64,000 bases of DNA from positions 20,835 to 84,834 of the forward strand of contig NZ_SSXV01000022.1 of NCBI RefSeq assembly GCF_009469595.2, in the 5' to 3' direction. The translations under genes were made by a program, and so were the position numbers. How positions within the stretch are numbered: position 1 is the stretch's first letter; the number at the start of each line of letters is the position of its first letter. The notes beneath the pieces were generated by a model. It did not search any database. It was not told the DNA's origin and saw only the letters and a list, made by a program, of their open reading frames with translations. Source of the DNA: Thauera sp. 2A1 (GTDB lineage: Bacteria > Pseudomonadota > Gammaproteobacteria > Burkholderiales > Rhodocyclaceae). Below are positions 34,577 through 43,347 of the stretch, in pieces.

Positions 34577-36073
34577 TCAGGCAGCGCTGCGCGCGGACAC
34601 CGCGCGCACGTAAAGGCCGCGACCCAGCGAAATCCACTGGCGCTGCTCCTCGTCGAGCGCCGCAGCGGTCAGCGGCAGCTTCTGCAACCAGCCGGCAGTG
34701 GTGTTCACCGAGAACCCCCTGCCCTCCCGCGCCAGCGCGATCGGCGGAATGCCCCGCGCATCGCGCGCACGGTGCACCACCACTGCCAGGCGCAGGCAGG
34801 CGATCAGCAGCCAGTCCGGGCTCAACGGGTCGATGGCGGCAACGCGCTCGAGCTTGCCGCGATGCGCAAGCACCAGGCGCGCGAGCCGTCCCTGGTCCAT
34901 GCGCGAAAAACCGGGCATGTCGGCATTGCCGAGAATGTAGGCACTGTGCTTGTGGTAGCTGGAATGCGCGACCGAGATGCCGATCTCATGCAGCAGCGCC
35001 GCCCAGCGCAGGAAGCGGCGGTCATCGTTGTCCTTCGCCGCGCTCTCGGGCGCAACCTGAATCAGCAGATGGCAGGCGGTGTCGGCCACCTGCTCCGCCT
35101 GGCGCACATCGACGCCATAACGCCGCATGAAAGCCTGCACCGTCGCATCGCGCAGATCGTGATGGTGGTAGCGGCCGAGCAGGTCGTACAGCACGCCGAG
35201 CCGCAGCGCACCGTCTGAAAACGCCATCTGTTCGAGTTCGAGTTCCTTGAACACCGCGCTCATGATCGCGAAGCCGCCGAGGAACACCGGCACGCGATCG
35301 CCCTTCAGTCCGGCCAGGTTCACATTGCCGATGTTTCCCGCCTTCAGCAGGATCGTCTTCAGGCGCTCGAGTCCATCGCGCGTGATGCCCCGCTGCGACA
35401 GGCCGTTCTGCTCGAGCACTTCGGCAATCGCCTTGGCCGATCCGCTCGAACCCACCGCTTCTTCCCAGCCGGTTTCGCGATAAGCCTGGCCGATCGTCTG
35501 CAGCTCGCGCCTCGCAGCCAGTTCGGCCTCCTTCAGCCCACGCTTGTCGATGCGGCCGTCCGGAAAGTAGCGCAGGCTGTAACCAACGCAGCCCATGTAC
35601 AGCGATTCGAGCTGCAGCGGCTCGAAACTCTTGCCGATGATGAACTCGGTCGAACCCCCGCCGATGTCCACCACCAGTTGCTGGCGGTGCGGATTCGGCA
35701 AGGTGTGCGCCACACCGACGTAGATCAGGCGCGCCTCTTCGCGTCCGGCGATCACCTCGATCGGGAACCCGAGCGCTGCCTCGGCACGTATCAGGAACTC
35801 GGGGGCATTCTTTGCCACGCGCAGCGTGTTGGTCGCAACCGCACGCACCCCGTCGGGCTTGAAATCGTGCAGTCGCTCGTGAAAACGCTGCAGCGCGCTC
35901 ACGCCGCGCTGCTGGGCGGGCATGTCCAGCCATTTTTCCGGCGACAGCCCCGCCGCCAGGCGCACCGGCTCCTTCAGGCCATCGAGCGGATAGATCTGGT
36001 CATTGACGATGCGACCGACCTGGAGCCGGAAGCTGTTGGAACCCAGATCGATGGCGGCAATCAGATCTCGCAT
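34577..36073 (-). CDS. ppx: Exopolyphosphatase (Ppx/GppA family)
   Basis: The 498-residue protein begins DLIAAIDLGSNSFRLQVGR and has the phosphate loops DIGGGSTEFIIG and GSSGSAKAIAEV of the ASKHA fold, followed by a C-terminal HD-like domain (about 310-490, with FLRWAALLHEIGIS). It releases phosphate from polyphosphate ends and may also hydrolyse pppGpp, which would link it to the relA gene nearby. ATG 36073 was chosen because the conserved sequence begins right after it. The gene runs directly into the MCE transporter operon. Confidence 0.93.
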   Translation of the reverse strand: MRDLIAAIDLGSNSFRLQVGRIVNDQIYPLDGLKEPVRLAAGLSPEKWLDMPAQQRGVSALQRFHERLHDFKPDGVRAVATNTLRVAKNAPEFLIRAEAALGFPIEVIAGREEARLIYVGVAHTLPNPHRQQLVVDIGGGSTEFIIGKSFEPLQLESLYMGCVGYSLRYFPDGRIDKRGLKEAELAARRELQTIGQAYRETGWEEAVGSSGSAKAIAEVLEQNGLSQRGITRDGLERLKTILLKAGNIGNVNLAGLKGDRVPVFLGGFAIMSAVFKELELEQMAFSDGALRLGVLYDLLGRYHHHDLRDATVQAFMRRYGVDVRQAEQVADTACHLLIQVAPESAAKDNDDRRFLRWAALLHEIGISVAHSSYHKHSAYILGNADMPGFSRMDQGRLARLVLAHRGKLERVAAIDPLSPDWLLIACLRLAVVVHRARDARGIPPIALAREGRGFSVNTTAGWLQKLPLTAAALDEEQRQWISLGRGLYVRAVSARSAA

Positions 36074-36196
36074 GATGTTGGGGCGGGGCAAGGCGCAGGG
36101 CGCTGAAGCCTTGGATTCTAACACCCCCGCCCCACCCCCCCGTCCGCGCGGCGATGGTTTTCGCGCCGCTGAACATCGCCCTGCGCCACTGCCCGC

Positions 36197-36229
36197 CTGT
36201 CATCAAGCCGCAAAGAAAATGTCACATAA
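36197..36229 (+). promoter_or_regulatory. Possible Pho box upstream of ppk
   Basis: CTGTCATCAAG (36197) and ATGTCACATAA (36219) are 22 bp apart, twice the 11-bp period of PhoB-binding repeats (consensus CTGTCATAWAW); the unit between them matches poorly. The site lies just before the preferred ppk start at 36261. Confidence 0.4.
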
Positions 36230-36260
36230 TGACTTGAAGCATTCATCCCACGGAACCAGC

Positions 36261-38342
36261 ATGCGCCTGCCAAGCGAGACCGCCCATTACCCCGCGGAGC
36301 ATTTCATCAATCGCGAACTGTCACTGCTGCAGTTCCAGCGCCGGGTACTCGCACAGGCAGCGGACCCTTCCGTGCCACTGCTCGAACGCTTGCGTTTCAT
36401 CTGCATCGTGTCCAGCAACCTCGACGAGTTCTTCGAGATCCGCGTGTCCGGCATCAAGGAGCAGATCCGCATCGGCGATCGCAAGGGCGCCATTGACGGC
36501 ATCGCACCGGCTGACCTGCTGGCGCGCCTCAGCGACGAGGTACACAAGCTCATCTCCGAGCAGTACGCGCTGCTCAACGAAGACATCCTCCCCGCACTCG
36601 AGAAGGAAGGGGTTTCCTTCCTGCGCCGCAACCTGTGGACGGATGCCCAGCGCACCTGGATCCGCGAATACTTCCTGCGCGAGGTGATGCCGGTGCTCAC
36701 GCCCATCGGCCTCGATCCGGCGCACCCCTTCCCGCGCGTGCTGAACAAGAGCCTCAACTTCGCGGTGGAACTCGACGGCCTGGATGCCTTCGGTCGCGAC
36801 TCGGGCGCCGCCATCGTGCAGGCGCCGCGCGCACTGCCGCGCGTGATCCGCCTGCCACCCGAGATCTGCGATCAGGAATACAGCTTCGTGTTCCTGTCGT
36901 CGGTGCTGCACGCCCACGTCGGCGAACTGTTCGCCGGCATGCAGGTGCTGGGTTGCTACCAGTTCCGCGTCACGCGCAATTCCGATCTGTTCGTGGATGA
37001 AGAAGAAGTCAAGGACCTGCGCACCACGCTCAAGGGCGAACTCCAGCAGCGCCACTACGGCGACGCAGTGCGCCTGGAGGTGGCCGACAACTGCTCCGAG
37101 GAGATGGCCGATTTCCTTGTCGAGCATTTCCATCTCGGGCAACAGGACCTCTATCGCACGCCCGGCATCGTCAACCTCGTGCGCCTGATGCAGGTGCCGG
37201 ATTGGGTCGACCGGCCCGACCTCAAGTACCAGCCCTTCACGCCGGGCATGCCCAAAGGCCTCGACAAGCGGCAGGACATTTTCGACGCCGTCTGCAAGCA
37301 GGACCTCCTGCTGCACCACCCCTTCCAGAGCTTCGCCCCGGTCATCGACCTGCTGCGCACAGCGGCCGACGACCCGCGAGTACTGGCGATCAAGATGACC
37401 GTTTATCGCACCGGCACCGACTCGGTGCTGATGGAACACCTGGTACGCGCCGCGCAGAAAGGCAAGGAAGTCACGGTCGTGCTGGAGCTGATGGCGCGCT
37501 TCGACGAGGAGGCCAACATCACCTGGGCCAATCGCCTGGAGGAAGTCGGCGCGCACGTCATCTACGGCGTGTTCGGCTACAAGACGCATGCCAAGCTGCT
37601 GATGGTGGTGCGGCGCGAAGAGGGCGGCCTGCGCCACTACGTGCATCTGGGCACGGGCAACTACCACCCGCGCACCACCCGGCTCTACACCGACTTCGGC
37701 CTCCTCACCAGCAACCCGGAAATCGGCGAGGACGTCGCCACCGTCTTCAAGCAGCTCACCGGGCTTGGCCAGGCGACCGAGTTGCGCCACCTGTGGCAGG
37801 CACCCTTCACGCTGCAGCCCAAGGTGGTGGCCGCCATCCGGCGCGAGGCCGCTGTCGCGCGCGAGGGCCGCAAGGCGCGCGTCATCGCCAAGATGAATGC
37901 GCTGCTCGAACCCGAGACCATCGAAGCGCTCTACGAGGCCTCGCAGGCCGGGGTCGAGATCGACCTCATCGTGCGCGGCCCCTGCGCGCTGCGGCCGGGC
38001 GTCCCGGGCTTGTCGGAAAACATCCGCGTGCGCTCGGTGATCGGCCGCTTCCTCGAGCACCACCGCATCTTCTACTTCCGCGCCGACGGCGAGGAACAGG
38101 TGTATCTGTCCAGCGCCGACTGGATGGACCGCAACTTCTTCCGCCGCATCGAGATCGCCTTCCCGATCCTAGACACGCGCATCAAGCGTCGGGTGATCCG
38201 CGAAGGCCTGCGCCCTTACGTCGCCGACAACGCCCAGGCCTGGGAAATGCAGCCCAACGGCTGCTACCGCCGCAAGACGGCGCGCGGCGTGACCCGCGCA
38301 GCGCAGCTCACGCTGCTGCACGATCTGGCGGCGAATAGCTGA
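36261..38342 (+). CDS. ppk1: Polyphosphate kinase 1
   Basis: The 693-residue protein contains the N-terminal FINRELSLLQFQRRVL, and catalytic-domain motifs MTVYRTGTDS, GYKTHAKLLMVVRR with the autophosphorylated His, HLGTGNYHPRTT, and FLEHHRIFYFRADGEE with the second His. It makes polyphosphate reversibly from ATP. The ATG at 36261 gives the usual PPK1 length; an ATG at 36219 is also in frame, but overlaps a possible Pho box. It is divergent from ppx, giving opposed polyphosphate synthesis and breakdown genes. Confidence 0.95.
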   Translation: MRLPSETAHYPAEHFINRELSLLQFQRRVLAQAADPSVPLLERLRFICIVSSNLDEFFEIRVSGIKEQIRIGDRKGAIDGIAPADLLARLSDEVHKLISEQYALLNEDILPALEKEGVSFLRRNLWTDAQRTWIREYFLREVMPVLTPIGLDPAHPFPRVLNKSLNFAVELDGLDAFGRDSGAAIVQAPRALPRVIRLPPEICDQEYSFVFLSSVLHAHVGELFAGMQVLGCYQFRVTRNSDLFVDEEEVKDLRTTLKGELQQRHYGDAVRLEVADNCSEEMADFLVEHFHLGQQDLYRTPGIVNLVRLMQVPDWVDRPDLKYQPFTPGMPKGLDKRQDIFDAVCKQDLLLHHPFQSFAPVIDLLRTAADDPRVLAIKMTVYRTGTDSVLMEHLVRAAQKGKEVTVVLELMARFDEEANITWANRLEEVGAHVIYGVFGYKTHAKLLMVVRREEGGLRHYVHLGTGNYHPRTTRLYTDFGLLTSNPEIGEDVATVFKQLTGLGQATELRHLWQAPFTLQPKVVAAIRREAAVAREGRKARVIAKMNALLEPETIEALYEASQAGVEIDLIVRGPCALRPGVPGLSENIRVRSVIGRFLEHHRIFYFRADGEEQVYLSSADWMDRNFFRRIEIAFPILDTRIKRRVIREGLRPYVADNAQAWEMQPNGCYRRKTARGVTRAAQLTLLHDLAANS

Positions 38343-38361
38343 CGGCTTGCCGTGCAGCGAG

Positions 38362-38392
38362 CCGGGGCCGCCCCGCACAGCCGCGGCCCCGG
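38362..38392. terminator. Hairpin between convergent ppk1 and relA
   Basis: CCGGGGCCGC and GCGGCCCCGG form a perfect ten-base stem with an 11-base loop, 20 bp past the ppk1 stop. There is no T-tract; the position between convergent genes supports a termination role. Confidence 0.5.
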
Positions 38393-38415
38393 GGGTCCCA
38401 AGGTCTGCGGAGGCC

Positions 38416-40635
38416 CTACTTCCGCTGCACGTCCATCACGCCCGACACTTCACGGATCAGCGTGATGGCGCGCTGCATCTGCTGCACGCCGCCGACTTCC
38501 ATGGTGAAGCGCATGTAGGCGGTGCCGCGCTTGGTGAGGGTGTTGACGGCGATGACGTTCAGCTTTTCGCGCGACAACACTTCGGAGATGTCGCGCAGCA
38601 GGCCCTGGCGATCGGTGGCTTCGACGGCGATGTCGACCTGATACACCGCCTGCTTGTTGTCGAAGGCGCAGTCGCCCCATTCGGCCTGGATCACCCGCTC
38701 CGGGTGGCGCAGGGCGAGCTGCTGGAAATCGTGGCAATCCACGCGGTGAATCGAGATGCCACGGCCGCGGGTGACGAAGCCTTCGATGGCGTCGGGTGGT
38801 GCCGGCTTGCAGCAGCGCGACAGCGAAGTCATCAGCTTGCCGACGCCGACGATGAGGATCTTGTCGGAGTTGTCGCCCGAGCGGCTGCGGCCGACGACGA
38901 TCTCCGGTTCGGCCTCGACCTCGGCCGGGGCACTACCCTCGCGCAGCGCCACCTGCACCGAGCGCGGCCCGACTTCGCCGCGGCCGGCGGCAAGGAACAA
39001 CGCCTCCGCGTTCTTGAAGCCCATGCGCTCGGCGAGGCCGTCGATGTTGGCCTGGGCGTGGCCGTCGCGCTGCATCTCCTTGGTGACGAAACTGCGGCCG
39101 CGGGCGAGCAGTTCCTCTTCATCCAACTGGGCGAAGTACTGCTTGATCTTGTTGCGCGCACGCGAGGTGGCGACATAGCCCTGGCGCGCATCGAGCCAGT
39201 CGCGCGACGGCCCGCCCTCCTTCACCGTGTTGATCTCGACCGTCTGGCCGTTCTCGAGGCGGGTGTTGAGCGGCACCAGGTGGCCGTCGACCTTCGCACC
39301 GCGGCAGCGGTGGCCGAGGTTGGTGTGCAGGCGGTAGGCGAAATCCACCGGCGTGGCGCCGCGCGGCAGGTCGATGACCTTGCCCTGTGGCGTGAGCACG
39401 TAGAGCGTGTCGTCGAGCGAGGCGCGGCGGTATTGCTCGAGCCAGTGCGCGGAGTCGGCCACCTCGTCGCGCCACGACAGCAGGCTGCGCAGCAGCGCGA
39501 TCTTCTCGTCGTAGTCGCTGCCCTTGTGCGCGCCTTCCTTGTAGCGCCAGTGCGCGGCCACGCCCAGCTCGGCATGCTTGTGCATGTCGTGGGTGCGGAT
39601 CTGCACCTCCAGCGCGCGGCCGTCGCCCGCCAGCACCGCAGTGTGCAGCGACTGGTAGTTGTTGCCCTTGGGCTTGGTGATGTAGTCGTCGAACTCCTTG
39701 CTGATCGGCTGCCAGATCTGGTGCACGATGCCCAGCACGGTGTAACAATCCTTCACCTCATCGACCAGTACGCGCAGCGCACGGATGTCGTACACCTGCG
39801 AAAAATCCAGCCGCTTGGCGCGCATCTTGTTGTAGATGCTGTAGATGTGCTTGGGCCGCCCGTAGATCTCGGCCTTGATGCCGACCGCCGCCAGCTCGCG
39901 GCGCAGCCGTGCGATGGCGTTGTCGATGAACTCCTGGCGCTCGACGCGGCGCTCGTCGAGCATTTTTGCGATGCGCTTGTAGGTCTCGGGCTCGATGAAG
40001 CGGAAGGAGAGATCCTCCAGTTCCCACTTCAGTTGCCACACGCCGAGCCGGTTGGCAAGGGGCGCATAGATGTCGAGGCTTTCCCGCGCCACGTCGACAC
40101 GTGCGTCGTCCTTGACGTCGGTGTAGTAGCGCAGCGTCTGCGTGCGTGAGGCCAGCCGCACCAGCACGACGCGGATGTCCTCGACCATGGCGAGCAGCAT
40201 CTTGCGCAGCACTTCGGTCTGTGCGCGGATCTCGGGCGCAGTGGCGGTGGCCGTCATGCGGGTGACGAGGCGCAGGCCATTGAGGCGGTCGAGGCCATCG
40301 ACAAGATGCGCCACGCCCTCGCCAAAGCGGGCCTCGATTGCGTCCAGCGCGTTGTCGCGGTAGGCGCATGCGGCAAACAGCAGCGCGGCAATTCGCGTCT
40401 CGGCGTCGAGCCTGAGCGACGCCGCAATCAGCGCAGAGCCGACCGCATGCGTCCACGTTGATTCGCCGGTGCCGAGCGTCCGGTCGGCATAAAGTTCTGC
40501 GGCAAAGTCGAGCGCGTCGCGGACCTGCGCGGCTTCCGCCTCGGACAAAGCTTCCGACAGCAGTTCGACGGGAGGGGCGGTGTCGCCCTGGGAAATTGCG
40601 TGAGTGACTGAAACCATGGACGAATTATCCCACAT
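38416..40635 (-). CDS. relA: (p)ppGpp synthetase RelA
   Basis: The 739-residue protein has the RelA/SpoT order: degenerate HD domain (about 55-175), synthetase (about 230-360, with YGRPKHIYSIYNKM, VYDIRALRVLV, KPKGNNYQSLHTAV, HKHAELGVAAHW), TGS (about 400-460), helical/zinc-finger region and ACT domain (about 660-739). The HD hydrolase signature HDVVED is replaced by FAACAYRD, so it should only synthesise (p)ppGpp on starved ribosomes. An ATG at 40617 (six bases after GATAAT on this strand) is an alternative start to 40635. No spoT is in the window. Confidence 0.93.
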   Translation of the reverse strand: MWDNSSMVSVTHAISQGDTAPPVELLSEALSEAEAAQVRDALDFAAELYADRTLGTGESTWTHAVGSALIAASLRLDAETRIAALLFAACAYRDNALDAIEARFGEGVAHLVDGLDRLNGLRLVTRMTATATAPEIRAQTEVLRKMLLAMVEDIRVVLVRLASRTQTLRYYTDVKDDARVDVARESLDIYAPLANRLGVWQLKWELEDLSFRFIEPETYKRIAKMLDERRVERQEFIDNAIARLRRELAAVGIKAEIYGRPKHIYSIYNKMRAKRLDFSQVYDIRALRVLVDEVKDCYTVLGIVHQIWQPISKEFDDYITKPKGNNYQSLHTAVLAGDGRALEVQIRTHDMHKHAELGVAAHWRYKEGAHKGSDYDEKIALLRSLLSWRDEVADSAHWLEQYRRASLDDTLYVLTPQGKVIDLPRGATPVDFAYRLHTNLGHRCRGAKVDGHLVPLNTRLENGQTVEINTVKEGGPSRDWLDARQGYVATSRARNKIKQYFAQLDEEELLARGRSFVTKEMQRDGHAQANIDGLAERMGFKNAEALFLAAGRGEVGPRSVQVALREGSAPAEVEAEPEIVVGRSRSGDNSDKILIVGVGKLMTSLSRCCKPAPPDAIEGFVTRGRGISIHRVDCHDFQQLALRHPERVIQAEWGDCAFDNKQAVYQVDIAVEATDRQGLLRDISEVLSREKLNVIAVNTLTKRGTAYMRFTMEVGGVQQMQRAITLIREVSGVMDVQRK

Positions 40636-40770
40636 CGCCGGGGTGCCGCAGGCTTCGACAGCGTGCGATCATCTGTGGGGGAATCCCTGAAACAGATCGC
40701 GGGCAGGCCCGCTCCCGCCTGAAACCAGCCGGCGATTCTTCCCGTTGTCCACGACCGATCCACTGCCTCG

Positions 40771-41577
40771 ATGTTCGCCAAGCTCCAGCAATGGCTGGGC
40801 CTCAAGCGCCCGCCTCCGTCCATTCCCGACGCCTTGTGGCGCCGCGTCGAAGCCGGCCTGCCCTTCCTCGATTTTCTCGGCGTGGACGAGCGTCTGCGCC
40901 TGCGTGAGCTGGCGCGCGGCTTCCTGGCGGAAAAGGAATTCCACGGCGCGCAGGGCCTGCGGCTCACCGACGAAATGCTGCTCGGCATCGCGCTGCAGGC
41001 CTGCCTGCCAATCCTGAACAAGGGACTGGATGCCTACCGGAGCTGGGTGGGCGTGATCGTGTATCCGGGAGATTTCGTCATTCCACGCCACGAGATGGAC
41101 GAGGATGGCGTCGTGCACGAGTACGACGACGAGGTGCTGGGCGAGGCCTGGGAAGGCGGACCGGTGGTGCTGTCGTGGTTTCCCGGGCACCTTGCCCCTG
41201 ACGGCGTCAATGTGGTGATCCATGAGTTCGCGCACAAGCTCGACATGGAGAACGGCGGCGCCGACGGCTTTCCACGCCTGCTGGCAGGGATGTCGCGCGA
41301 GGCCTGGGCCGCGGCCTTTTCGTCCGCCTACGCGGCGTTTTGCGCGGACGTCGATGCTGGGCGCGACACCACGCTCGATCCTTATGCGGCGGAGAGTCCG
41401 GGCGAATTCTTCGCTGTCGCCTCCGAGGCCTTCTTCGAGACGCCAGCCAGCCTGTCGGAGAGCCATCCGGACGTGTATGCGCAGCTTGCAGCCTTCTACG
41501 GCAGTGACCCGGCAGCCGGCGCGCGCCGCCTCGGTGACCTGGCCGGCGCTCGCGGCACCGCACCGCCAGGGGCTTAG
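40771..41577 (+). CDS. mtfA: MtfA-like zinc-dependent peptidase
   Basis: The 268-residue protein has the MtfA features WLGLKRPPPSIPDALW near the start, FLAEKEFHGAQGLRLTDEM, and the zincin-type motif VIHEFAHKLDMENG, followed by SPGEFFAVASEAFFE, which carries the third ligand Glu. MtfA of E. coli inactivates the Mlc repressor of glucose transport genes and cleaves peptides. It is divergent from relA over 135 bp. No clear ribosome site precedes the ATG. Confidence 0.92.
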   Translation: MFAKLQQWLGLKRPPPSIPDALWRRVEAGLPFLDFLGVDERLRLRELARGFLAEKEFHGAQGLRLTDEMLLGIALQACLPILNKGLDAYRSWVGVIVYPGDFVIPRHEMDEDGVVHEYDDEVLGEAWEGGPVVLSWFPGHLAPDGVNVVIHEFAHKLDMENGGADGFPRLLAGMSREAWAAAFSSAYAAFCADVDAGRDTTLDPYAAESPGEFFAVASEAFFETPASLSESHPDVYAQLAAFYGSDPAAGARRLGDLAGARGTAPPGA

Positions 41578-41731
41578 CGTCCCACGCCCCTCGTACGCGC
41601 AACGGCGTTTCACATGGCGGTAACGAAGCTCGTTGGCAGCGCGGGCTGCAGTGGCTACTCTTCAGTTGGCACTGCCCACGGCGGGAGGCTGCGGATGGTG
41701 TCTTTCCTCAATGTGGAACGGAGGGTGTCTC

Positions 41732-42172
41732 ATGGCCATTACCTGGATTCTGGTTGCCAACGCGAGCCTGGCGAAGCTGTATGCGAACCTCGGCCCCAAC
41801 AAGGGCCTGCAGCTCGTCAAGGAGCTGATTCACCCGGAAAGCCGGCAAAAGAATTCCGAACTCGTCAGTGACCGCCCTGGCAGCATGGGGTCGAACGGAA
41901 CAGGCGGCGGCACGATGCGGCCGCAAACGGAACCGAAGCAGCACGAAGCGAAGGTGTTTGCCCAGAAGATTGCCCAGGAGCTATACCAGGGGCGTGCCGC
42001 CAATGCGTTCAAGCGCGCCATCGTCGTCGCGCCGCCCTCCTTCATGGGCGTCCTCAATGGCGTGATCGACGGGCCCACGGCGCAAATGATCAGCGATCGC
42101 TTCGAGAAGGACTACACCAAGTCGACCGAAGCGGAGTTGAGCGAGCGACTCGCAAGCGCGATCTTTCTTTGA
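41732..42172 (+). CDS. Host-attachment-family protein
   Basis: The 146-residue protein starts AITWILVANASLAKLYANLG and ends with STEAELSERLASAIFL; HPESRQKNSELVSDRPG and EAKVFAQKIAQELYQGR are features of the family called 'host attachment protein' after a plant-associated homologue. Its biochemical role is not known; the fold is related to archaeal release-factor-like (baeRF) domains. ATG 41732 has GGAGGG seven bases before it. Two hairpins follow the stop. Confidence 0.85.
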   Translation: MAITWILVANASLAKLYANLGPNKGLQLVKELIHPESRQKNSELVSDRPGSMGSNGTGGGTMRPQTEPKQHEAKVFAQKIAQELYQGRAANAFKRAIVVAPPSFMGVLNGVIDGPTAQMISDRFEKDYTKSTEAELSERLASAIFL

Positions 42173-42181
42173 TTTCTCACA

Positions 42182-42255
42182 CGTCTCCCTTCAGGAGACG
42201 ACGGGGCGGGCGAAAGCCACCCCTGGGAGCCGCGGGGCGCTTGGCGCCCCGCTTT
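42182..42255 (+). terminator. Tandem hairpins after the host-attachment-family gene
   Basis: CGTCTCC-CTTCA-GGAGACG (42182-42200) is followed by a nine-base perfect stem GCGGGGCGC-TTG-GCGCCCCGC (42232-42252) and TTT. The second is the better intrinsic terminator and lies between convergent genes. Confidence 0.6.
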
Positions 42256-42274
42256 CACGTCCTGCGACCCACTT

Positions 42275-42865
42275 TCATGTTCCCCGGTCAGCCTGCGTGT
42301 CGTGGGACAGCGGCCAGCGCCCGAGACACTCGTAGCGCGCCCCTTCGGCGCCGAGGTGCGAACGCATCAGGGCGAACTCTCCCACCGGCCACAAAACCGG
42401 CGGATTGATCTCGCGCGACGGCGGCTGATGGCCATTGCGCACCAGGGTGACATGGGCTGCAAACGGCCGCGCCTCGACTGCGAAACCTTCGGCACGCAAG
42501 GCCGCCGCCAGTTCCTCGGCCAGCGCCGCCAGCGGCGGCGGCGTGACTTCCGGCCCGCCCCAAACGATGCGTCCGCGTTGCCAGGCGCCGGCGCGCGCAA
42601 CAAGCAACTCGAAGGCCTCTCCGCGCAGCGTGGCGGCGAGCTCGCGCAGGGTTTCCACGCGCTCGGGCGACTGGTCGCCGAGAAAGGCCAGGGTGAGATG
42701 CAGGCTGTCGCGCCGCATCAGGCGGCCGCCCGTCTGTGCGTGGATGCGGCGTGCGCTGGTGTACAGCGCAGCGGCGACCCGTTCTTCCGGCCACAGCGCG
42801 AAGAACACGCGCTGTGGCTCGGTGCCGGAATCGCGCTCGGGTGCCGAGCCCTGCGGCTGCGTCAT
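42275..42865 (-). CDS. thpR: RNA 2',3'-cyclic phosphodiesterase ThpR
   Basis: The 196-residue 2H-phosphoesterase has the two HxTx motifs HLTL and HVTL at the expected spacing and the N-terminal RVFFALWPEERV. It opens 2',3'-cyclic phosphates on RNA and was first described as 2'-5' RNA ligase. It overlaps the ispF stop by four bases (ATGA), so it is the third gene of an ispD-ispF-thpR unit. Confidence 0.93.
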   Translation of the reverse strand: MTQPQGSAPERDSGTEPQRVFFALWPEERVAAALYTSARRIHAQTGGRLMRRDSLHLTLAFLGDQSPERVETLRELAATLRGEAFELLVARAGAWQRGRIVWGGPEVTPPPLAALAEELAAALRAEGFAVEARPFAAHVTLVRNGHQPPSREINPPVLWPVGEFALMRSHLGAEGARYECLGRWPLSHDTQADRGT

Positions 42866-43347
42866 GCGCGTGCCAGCAGAGCGACGACCTGCGCGGCGAC
42901 GCCTTCACCACGGCCGGTGAAGCCGAGCTTCTCGGTGGTCTTGCCCTTGATGTTGACCGCGCCAGGGTCCATGCCGAGATCGGCGGCGATGTTGGCGACC
43001 ATCGCCGGTGCGTGCGGCAGGATGCGCGGCGCCCTGCAGATCACGGTGGCGTCAACGTTCACCACCTGCCAGCCGGCACTGCGCACCCGCGCCCAGGCCT
43101 CGCGCAACAGCACGCGGCTGTCGGCGCCGGAATGCTTCTCGTCGGTGTCGGGGAACAGCCGTCCGATGTCGCCCATTCCCGCGGCGCCGAGCAGCGCATC
43201 AGTGAGCGCATGCAGCAGCACGTCGGCATCCGAATGGCCGAGCAGGCCACGCTCGTGGGGAATCGTCACGCCGCCGATGATCAGCGGCCGGCCGGCAACC
43301 AGGGCATGCACGTCGAACCCCTGCCCGATGCGAAACGGCACGTTCAT
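42862..43347 (-). CDS. ispF: 2-C-methyl-D-erythritol 2,4-cyclodiphosphate synthase
   Basis: The 161-residue protein has RIGQGFDVHALVAG with the zinc-binding DVH, GLLGHSDADVLLHALTDALLGA and a C-terminal GVAAQVVALL, as in IspF. It forms MEcPP in the non-mevalonate isoprenoid pathway. It overlaps ispD by four bases upstream and thpR by four downstream. IspH, a later enzyme of the same pathway, is at the far end of the window. Confidence 0.97.
   Translation of the reverse strand: MNVPFRIGQGFDVHALVAGRPLIIGGVTIPHERGLLGHSDADVLLHALTDALLGAAGMGDIGRLFPDTDEKHSGADSRVLLREAWARVRSAGWQVVNVDATVICRAPRILPHAPAMVANIAADLGMDPGAVNIKGKTTEKLGFTGRGEGVAAQVVALLARA

Noticed and set aside
38416..40635. Annotation as a bifunctional SpoT with hydrolase activity
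   Set aside because: The HD hydrolase signature is degenerate (FAACAYRD in place of HDVVED), so it is a RelA-type synthetase.
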